Shown: positions 58,181-64,000 of the stretch, one piece after another
Position numbering within the stretch: the stretch's first letter is position 1
Layout: the number at the start of each line of letters is the position of its first letter
From: Blakeslea trispora
Lineage: Eukaryota > Mucoromycota > Mucoromycetes > Mucorales > Choanephoraceae
DNA: 64,000 nt
Assembly: GCA_025331445.1 (NCBI GenBank)
Contig: JAIWNE010000002.1
Location: 496,001 to 560,000 of the forward strand
Direction: 5' to 3'
The notes under the pieces: generated by a model
The model's input: the letters and a program-made list of their open reading frames with translations, nothing else
What the model was told of the DNA's origin: nothing
Databases searched by the model: none
Program-made: the position numbers and the translations under genes

Positions 58181-58455
58181 AATAATCTGTAATTTTATTG
58201 TAAATAACAATCTGTATTGTTTTGAATGTGTCACTTTAATAACACCTAGTAATATATCCAACTCATTCAAAGTAAATAAATTACAATTAAACCTGTACAA
58301 TATTATACTTTATTTATTTGGTCATTTTTTCTCTTTAAAGTTTGACAAGCCTTTTGTATTCTATGTCTTTTTTTTTTTTTGAAGTTTTCATATCCTGCAA
58401 AAAAGCAAATGTTAAAAAAAAGGGTATTATATACACAAATGAAAAATTGATCCTA

Positions 58456-59622
58456 TTAGAGATTTTTCCAATCGTCTAGTTTTCGAACAACCATTTCATA
58501 GGTAAGAATTGTTAAAGCCGACGAAGGCACAGTTCTAACAAGATTTGTTGAAAGACCTTTGTAAAATCCACGAATGCCTTCTTCTTTAGATATGACTTCA
58601 AGTGCATGAAGAATACCTTGGTATTTATAGGGTTTTCTTGTCTGGTTTTGCAAACGAGTTCGAATGACCTCGTGAGGATAAGTTGCAAGACTAGCAGCCA
58701 TCTTTGAAAGCGCTGAAGCTAACAAAATGGATGTAGAGCCGGTAGTAGAAGCGGTTCGATCCACATCTGCTTCCCCATACTATGTCAGATCAATGATATA
58801 CATTGTATTTCTTGAAACTTACGAAACAAAATCTTCAATCTCTCATACAATGGGAACTGTACTGCAACATGACTAACGCCTATAAGTGATGGACCCAATC
58901 CTTTATAGAAACCTCTGAATCCTTCTTCTCTTGCAATAGTAATGAATGCATGTAAGGTATTGTTGTACCGATAGGCTGTTCTATCACTTTGTGTCTAATG
59001 TTGTTTCATTCAATAATTTTCTGAATCGAAACCGCTTTTGTAAACCTACCATCAATCTTGTCTTGATTACCCATAAAGGATTTGTCAACATGGTAGAAGC
59101 AGCACCTGCTGACATTGCTGAGGTAATATGTAGCAGCCATTCCTTATTAGGCTCTTTTTTTTAAAAAAAATAAAACGTCATTAGATTTAACCACATTACA
59201 GTACGTCAATACTACTTTACTTATCTCTCCTGCCCATTGGTTTTTACAGTAATCATATGCAGTAAAATAAATAGCCCAAGTAGGCAAGTATCCTAAAATG
59301 GTTGGGCCTAAACCTCTATATAGTCCGCGAATTCCTTCTTCATGCCAGATACGACTCAAAGTACCCACGGTTCCTTTATACAATCTTTCTCCCGGTAATG
59401 CAACGCCTTGGTTTTGCAGTCTTGTCTTTGCTACATCCAAAGGACATGTTACAATAGACGAGACAATGCCTGCGCCTGCGCCTGCAATCGAATGCTTTAT
59501 ATTTTCATGATTTTGACTACCAAAAAGAAAAGTTTATAACAGATGAATAAGAGAACACTGTACGCTTCGAGAATTTGATCTTACGCGAATTCTTTCCACC
59601 AACTAACAACAACTTTTTCCAT
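58456..59622 (-). CDS. Mitochondrial carrier family protein, NAD/pyrimidine-nucleotide-carrier type, 306 aa, 5 exons
   Basis: Exons: 59622-59585, 59516-59221, 59153-59050, 58994-58823, 58766-58456. Three tandem repeats, each with the carrier signature: CPLDVAKTRLQNQG, NPLWVIKTRLM and YPHEVIRTRLQNQ, each followed by an EEGIRGLYRG-type motif. Tryptophan in the second signature (PLW) and PHE in the third are features of the NAD+/pyrimidine nucleotide/folate group, and LPTWAIYFTAYDYCK fits yeast NDT-type carriers. The likely job is to move NAD+ or a related nucleotide across the inner membrane; the substrate assignment is inference. The last intron acceptor (AAGCAG) has a nearby alternative, and the CAG used here keeps frame. 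Confidence 0.88.
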
Positions 59623-59961
59623 GTAAGGTCCTTTTATGTTGAGGCTGAATTAAGATATACACTGAAGTCTTGTGAAGATATCGAATAAGAAAAGAAACTC
59701 GCGCAAAACTGTATAGAGTTGATTAACGAGTCAAGGAAGAAAGCCAGTGTGGGTGTATTTGCTTAGATGGTGTGTATGCGTGTGTGCGTAACCTTGTTGT
59801 GTTTACCACACTGTCGAATTTCAGAACAATTTCTCACAACAACAGAAAGAGAAAAAGAGAGAGAAAAGGAATACGAAAAAAAAAATGGAGCTGAATAAAT
59901 AACAGACAAAATCTCAGCCAATTAAAGCGCCGAGTCACGTTCATGATAAGGATAATCAAAT
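59623..59961. other. Spacer between the carrier and EF-P genes
   Basis: Contains a GTGTGTATGCGTGTGTG patch (59770-59788) and an A/G-rich tract (59845-59885). Both flanking genes run leftwards. No further gene was seen. Confidence 0.5.
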
Positions 59962-60817
59962 CTACAATTCTCTCTTTATGTACTTCATTGACTCAATATC
60001 TACAATAATCTTATCACCCTCATTGACAAACTCAGGAACCTGAAGCTTGGATCCGTTTGTAAGTACTGCGGTCTTGTAGACAGTACCTTTAGCGGCCTGA
60101 CCAGCACGGTTGACTACAGACTGAACAGTGTATGTGTAACTTGAAGGTAGCTTAAAAGTACAAGGTTGTCTACCATGTTCAGGTGTTGTCAAAAAGTTCA
60201 CAGTAAGGGGCATAGAATCTAAAGTAAGAACATAAGGATGAGTAAGATTACTCTGAAGTTTCTTTCTGTTTCTACCTTCAAGCATGCCTACTGCTCGACT
60301 GCCTCCTTCACACTTGGAAGACGCTAATTCGATCTCTTCAAAAGATTCCAGGTTTAGTAAATGAATCTTGTCGTCTTCTGAATAAAGGTACTGATAAGGC
60401 TCCTCAGACAAGTTCAAGACTTTGAAAAAGTTAGTGGTTGTGAAGCCTGAAATTGACATTTTTTTTCTTCTTGATGCTTACTTTCCAAGTTGTCTCCTGA
60501 CTTGAAGCGCTCATTGATTTTTTGATTTGACAAAATGTCCTGTAATTCCATCTAACATGAATTATTAGTCAAAAGAAAAGAGAACTGATAAGGGGAAATG
60601 TTCATACTTTGACAACTGCACCACCTCGGCCTGTGGAAACATGGTCTCTTGTCAAAACTCTCCAGGCTTTGTCTTTCAACTGTACAATTTGACCCTTTTT
60701 AACGGAACCAACGCTCAACTTATAAAAGCGTTTGCTAGCATATGGAAACACTCGGAACCAAGGTTGAATAAACCGTGTAGCAGGAGCGCTTCTTGCTAAA
60801 GTCAAAATAGTAGACAT
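59962..60817 (-). CDS. Mitochondrial translation elongation factor P (EF-P-like), 254 aa, 3 exons
   Basis: Exons: 60817-60608, 60551-60482, 60446-59962. Residues 1 to about 35 (MSTILTLARSAPATRFIQPW..) are basic and lack acids, a mitochondrial targeting signal. The EF-P N-terminal KOW-like domain follows: VGSVKKGQIVQLKDKAWRVL, DHVSTGRGGAVVKVELQDIL, ERFKSGDNLES. Then come OB-fold parts (YQYLYSEDDKIHLLNLESFEEIEL; TVYKTAVLTNGSKLQVPEF, VNEGDKIIVDIESMKYIKRE). EF-P binds the ribosome between P and E sites and relieves stalling at polyproline. At the loop tip where many bacteria carry a modified Lys (GKG), this protein has Arg (GRG). Confidence 0.87.
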
Positions 60818-60999
60818 AGTCAATGAAAAAGAAGAGAAAAAGAAAAAAAGAGAGAGAGAGAGCAAAAATGCATTAGAACAAGGTCAATTTAAGCCACTGT
60901 GCTGCCTGTATAGATTTGTCGGTTATCTAAATTTGTCTCTCAAAAAGTTCTTTGCCTGGGCTCACTTTATTTTGTTTTTTCTTTTCTTGCTATATCAAC

Positions 61000-62494
61000 A
61001 TGACTGACTTGAATAAAGGTGTAGAAAGCTTGAAGCTCGAAGGCGAGCCTATCAAGGTTGTGGCTTCTAATGATGCCTCTGCTTCTCAAAACGTTACACC
61101 TTGGGAAGTTGAAGGTGCTGTTGTCGATGGTGTTCAACAAGCTATTGACTATAACAAACTTATCGAGCAGTTTGGCACCAAGCATATCGACGAGGCTATG
61201 TTGGAACGCTTCGAGAAATTAACAGGCCGTAAGCCTCATGTTTTTCTGAGAAGAGGCGTTTTTTTCTCTCATAGGTAACCTAAGACTCTCATATCCACAT
61301 GATTCATTTTTTCTTACATACGTGTCTTGTTAGAGAGCTTCACATTATTCTTGATCGTTACGAACAAAAGAAGCCTTTCTTCTTGTATACTGGTCGTGGT
61401 CCTTCAAGTGCTTCTATGCATTTAGGTCACATGATTCCTTTTGTTTTCTGTCAATGGCTTCAAGATGTTTTTGATGTTCCTATTGTTATTCAGTTGACTG
61501 ATGATGAAAAGTTCTTGTTCAAGCCAAACTTGACTGTCGAAATGTGTCATCAATTTGCATACGATAATGCCAAGGATATCATTGCTTGTGGTTTCAAGCC
61601 CGAAAAGACCTTTATCTTTTCCAACTTTGATTTTGTCGGGTAAAAAAGAAGAGAAAAAAGAAGGATGGTTGATCTGAATAGAAGGTTCATATTTTCTTAT
61701 AGTGCTGAATTCTATCATAATGTTGTCCGCATCTCTCGCTGTATTACACTCTCTCAATCCAAGGCAGCATTCGGTTTCAATGACAGGTGAGTAAAAAGAT
61801 AACACAAGCAAGATATTCAAGATGACTCATTTATGTTCACTTAGTGACAATGTTGGTAAGTCACACTTTGTCTCTATCCAAGCTGCTCCTTCTTTCTCCA
61901 ACTCTTTTCCTCAAATCTTTGGCACCAAAAAGGACATTCCTTGTTTGATTCCTTGTGCTATTGATCAAGATCCTTATTTCCGTTTGACTCGCGATGTTGC
62001 AAAGAGATTGAAATACCCTAAACCATGCCTCATCCATGCTAAATTCTTCCCTGCTCTTCAAGGTCCCCAAACCAAGATGAGTGCTTCTATTGACACATCT
62101 GCTGTCTTTATGACTGACACTGCCAAGCAGATTAAGAACAAGATCAACAAACATGCCTTCTCTGGTGGAGGAGCCACACTTGAAGAACACAAGGCTAATG
62201 GTGGTAATCCGGATGTTGATGTTGCCTATCAATACCTTTCATTCTTTATGGATGATGATGAAGAATTGCAAAAGATTTATCAGGTAAAACTAGTTATATA
62301 GGCCACACATCATGACACTCATGCTATTCTCTTCATAGTCCTATAAGGCTGGTGAGTTGATGACAGGTGAATTAAAGAAGATTTGTATTGAAGTGTTGTC
62401 AAAATTCGTTGGTGATTTCCAAGAAAGAAGAAGCAAGGTCACAGACGAGACTGTTCAGTACTTTATGGACAAGAATAGAAAGATAGAACCTTAA
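61000..62494 (+). CDS. WRS1: Cytosolic tryptophanyl-tRNA synthetase, 419 aa, 5 exons
   Basis: Exons: 61000-61274, 61334-61639, 61703-61786, 61845-62283, 62339-62494; phases agree. The class Ic core starts with [20 protein letters not shown] (the HIGH equivalent), then [60 protein letters not shown] and GPQTKMSAS, the KMSKS loop in the eukaryotic form KMSAS. The N-terminal ~80 residues are the eukaryote-specific patch with [21 protein letters not shown] and no organelle targeting peptide. It charges tRNA-Trp in the cytosol. Length is close to yeast Wrs1. It diverges from the EF-P gene with only 182 bp between start codons. Confidence 0.96.
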
Positions 62495-62619
62495 AACCAA
62501 ATAAAGAAACATGTGTAACAAGCAAAATCTGTTGAAAAAAAAAATAATGAGGGGGGGTTTGTTAAGTTTTTTTTTTTTCTCTTTCTTTCTTTCCTTATTT
62601 TTTTGAGGAGAAAACAAGG

Positions 62620-63957
62620 ATGTCTAAAAGACCAGGCTCTAGAATACCTTCTTCTGCTTCTCACCGTGGCGACAACTTGTCTGCCTTGGCTCCTTCCGAG
62701 TCTACAACCGGTAGTAGACAACGTCAGTCTAAAAGAGACGAGGTTTGTTGCTTTTTTTTTTGTTAAAAGATTTTTGTTCCTGAAAAAAAAAGTTGTTTAG
62801 GCTATTAGAAAGAAGTTAGAATCTGAGTTATCAAAGAAGAAGACCGGCTCAAAGAGAGTACGCCAAACTCGTAAGATTGCAGGCACTGTTTCTGCTCTTC
62901 GTCCTGCTCAAGCTTTGACTGTAAAGGAAAACATGTTGGTGATCGAAGCTTCACAGCTGATGGCTGCAAAGAGAAGCGACTGTGTACTTGTGGTGGATGA
63001 GGAAGATCATCTTAGTGGTATCTTCACAGCCAAGGATTTAGCCTATCGTGTTGTTGCTGACTCATTAGATGCAAGGTGAGTGAAAGCATCTCTTCTTTGA
63101 TTGTCACACTCATTTTTTTTCGCAGAGATACTACAGTGGCTAAAATCATGACAAAAGGCCCTATGTGTGTCACCTCTGATACATCAGCCACTGATGCTCT
63201 CAACTTGATGGTCTCTCGTGGTTTCCGTCACTTGGTAAAAATTCTCTTCTTTGCTTTGTTTGGTATGAATACTAACTTTCTTTACTAGCCTGTCTGTAAT
63301 GAAGAGGGTGATATTTTTGGATTACTCGATATCACCAAATGTTTGTATGAAGCATTGGATAAAATGGAGAGAGCATTCGGTTCATCACGTAAGCTATATG
63401 ATGCTTTAGAAGGTGTCGAAAAAGAATGGAGTAACAGCCCTATTCAACTTGTTCAGTACATGGAAGCATTGCGTGATAAGATGGAATGTCCTGATCTTAC
63501 AGCAGTTTTGGATGGATTGGCTCCTGCCGAAGTCAGTGTCAAGACCAACGTGCGTGATGTTGCCCGCTTGATGAAGGAATACCACACAACCGCCGTTCTG
63601 GTGACTGATCGTGATGGGTTGGCCGGTATTTTCACTACAAAAGATGTCGTCTTGCGTGTAATTGCTGCTGGATTGAACCCTGAAAACTGTTCCGTTGTTC
63701 GTGTGATGACACCTCATCCTGATACCGCTCCTCCTCAGATGACAATCATGGACGCACTTCGCAAAATGCACGGTAAATTAGAAGGAATGTCGGAAGACTG
63801 ATTTGTTTACTCATTCTTATTTTTGTTGTTTCAGATGGTCATTACCTCAATCTTCCTGTTGTTGAAGATGGTGATGTGATTGGTATCGTTGATGTATTGA
63901 AGTTGACTTATGCCACCATGGAGCAAATCAACAGTATCCAAGGCAACGATGGTGAAG
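62620..63957 (+). CDS. CBS-domain protein (Mug70-like), 5' part, continues past the window
   Basis: Exons seen: 62620-62742, 62801-63075, 63126-63234, 63289-63772, 63835-63957, ending at a GTAAGA donor, so more exons follow outside. The N-terminal ~60 residues are Ser/Lys/Arg-rich and disordered. Four CBS motifs follow as two pairs: LTVKENMLVIEASQLMAAKR with CVLVVDEEDHLSGIFTAKDL, then MTKGPMCVTSDTSATDALNL with CNEEGDIFGLLDITKCL, then KTNVRDVARLMKEYHTTAVL with GLAGIFTTKDVVLRV, then MTPHPDTAPPQMTIMDALRK with DGDVIGIVDVLKLTY. CBS pairs bind adenosine nucleotides. Fungal homologues often carry a C-terminal PB1 domain, which would lie beyond this window. Its start is 125 bp after the tryptophanyl-tRNA synthetase stop. 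Confidence 0.9.
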
Positions 63958-64000
63958 GTAAGAAACAAAGCATATAGCAATTCTCTGTTGTTTCTTAGCT

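Overview
The window is nuclear DNA from a fungus, most likely a Mucoromycota mould of the Mucorales type. The support is: dense spliceosomal introns of about 50-100 bp (GTAAGT donors, YAG acceptors after T-rich tracts), AT-rich spacers with A/T homopolymers and GA/TC microsatellites, a CotH-kinase secreted protein (a family expanded in Mucorales), and relics of Tc1/mariner and Fanzor (TnpB-like) elements. This is read from sequence alone; the species is not determined. About 26 protein-coding loci could be modelled with consistent reading phase across their introns.

Layout. 0.0-5.8 kb: the tail of COQ5, a secreted GH36 alpha-galactosidase (-), an acidic WD40 protein of CRT10 type (+), and ribosomal protein eS8 (+). 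6.3-8.6 kb: an accessory patch with a decayed Tc1 transposase, a Fanzor-like fossil and a small secreted cysteine-containing ORF. 9.0-18.3 kb: a gene-dense block with a divergent glutamine synthetase, a small hydrophilic protein, a prolidase, a longin/R-SNARE, PAM16, a CotH protein and a multi-pass membrane protein. 18.3-20.8 kb: mostly relics, including a second Fanzor-like fossil. 20.8-24.0 kb: a homeodomain factor and an arrestin-related adaptor. 24-30.2 kb: a gene-poor transposon graveyard with a 163-bp MITE and a Tc1 element with recognisable ends. 30.3-34.5 kb: argininosuccinate synthase and the NAD-isocitrate dehydrogenase catalytic subunit. 34.5-43.7 kb: a secreted protein, a NUDT19-like Nudix hydrolase, a coiled-coil protein and a C2H2 factor of Msn2/4 type, then long GA and TC arrays. 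43.7-51.4 kb: a CAMK/SNF1-like kinase, condensin subunit 1 and a nuclear-type coiled-coil protein. 51.4-56.4 kb: gene-poor, but it holds a strongly base-paired RNA candidate and a 55-aa cystine-knot peptide. 56.4-64.0 kb: a POT peptide transporter, a mitochondrial NAD-type carrier, mitochondrial EF-P, cytosolic tryptophanyl-tRNA synthetase and a CBS-domain protein that runs off the end.

The genes do not form one pathway, as expected for a fungal chromosome. Several serve mitochondria (COQ5, PAM16, IDH, the carrier, EF-P) and nitrogen metabolism (glutamine synthetase-like, argininosuccinate synthase, prolidase, peptide transporter). The items most worth a second look are the nested structured RNA at 52.75-53.01 kb, the knottin-like peptide, the two Fanzor-like fossils, the C-to-T pattern of decay in the Tc1 relic, the MITE, and the glutamine synthetase paralog lacking the DGSS motif.
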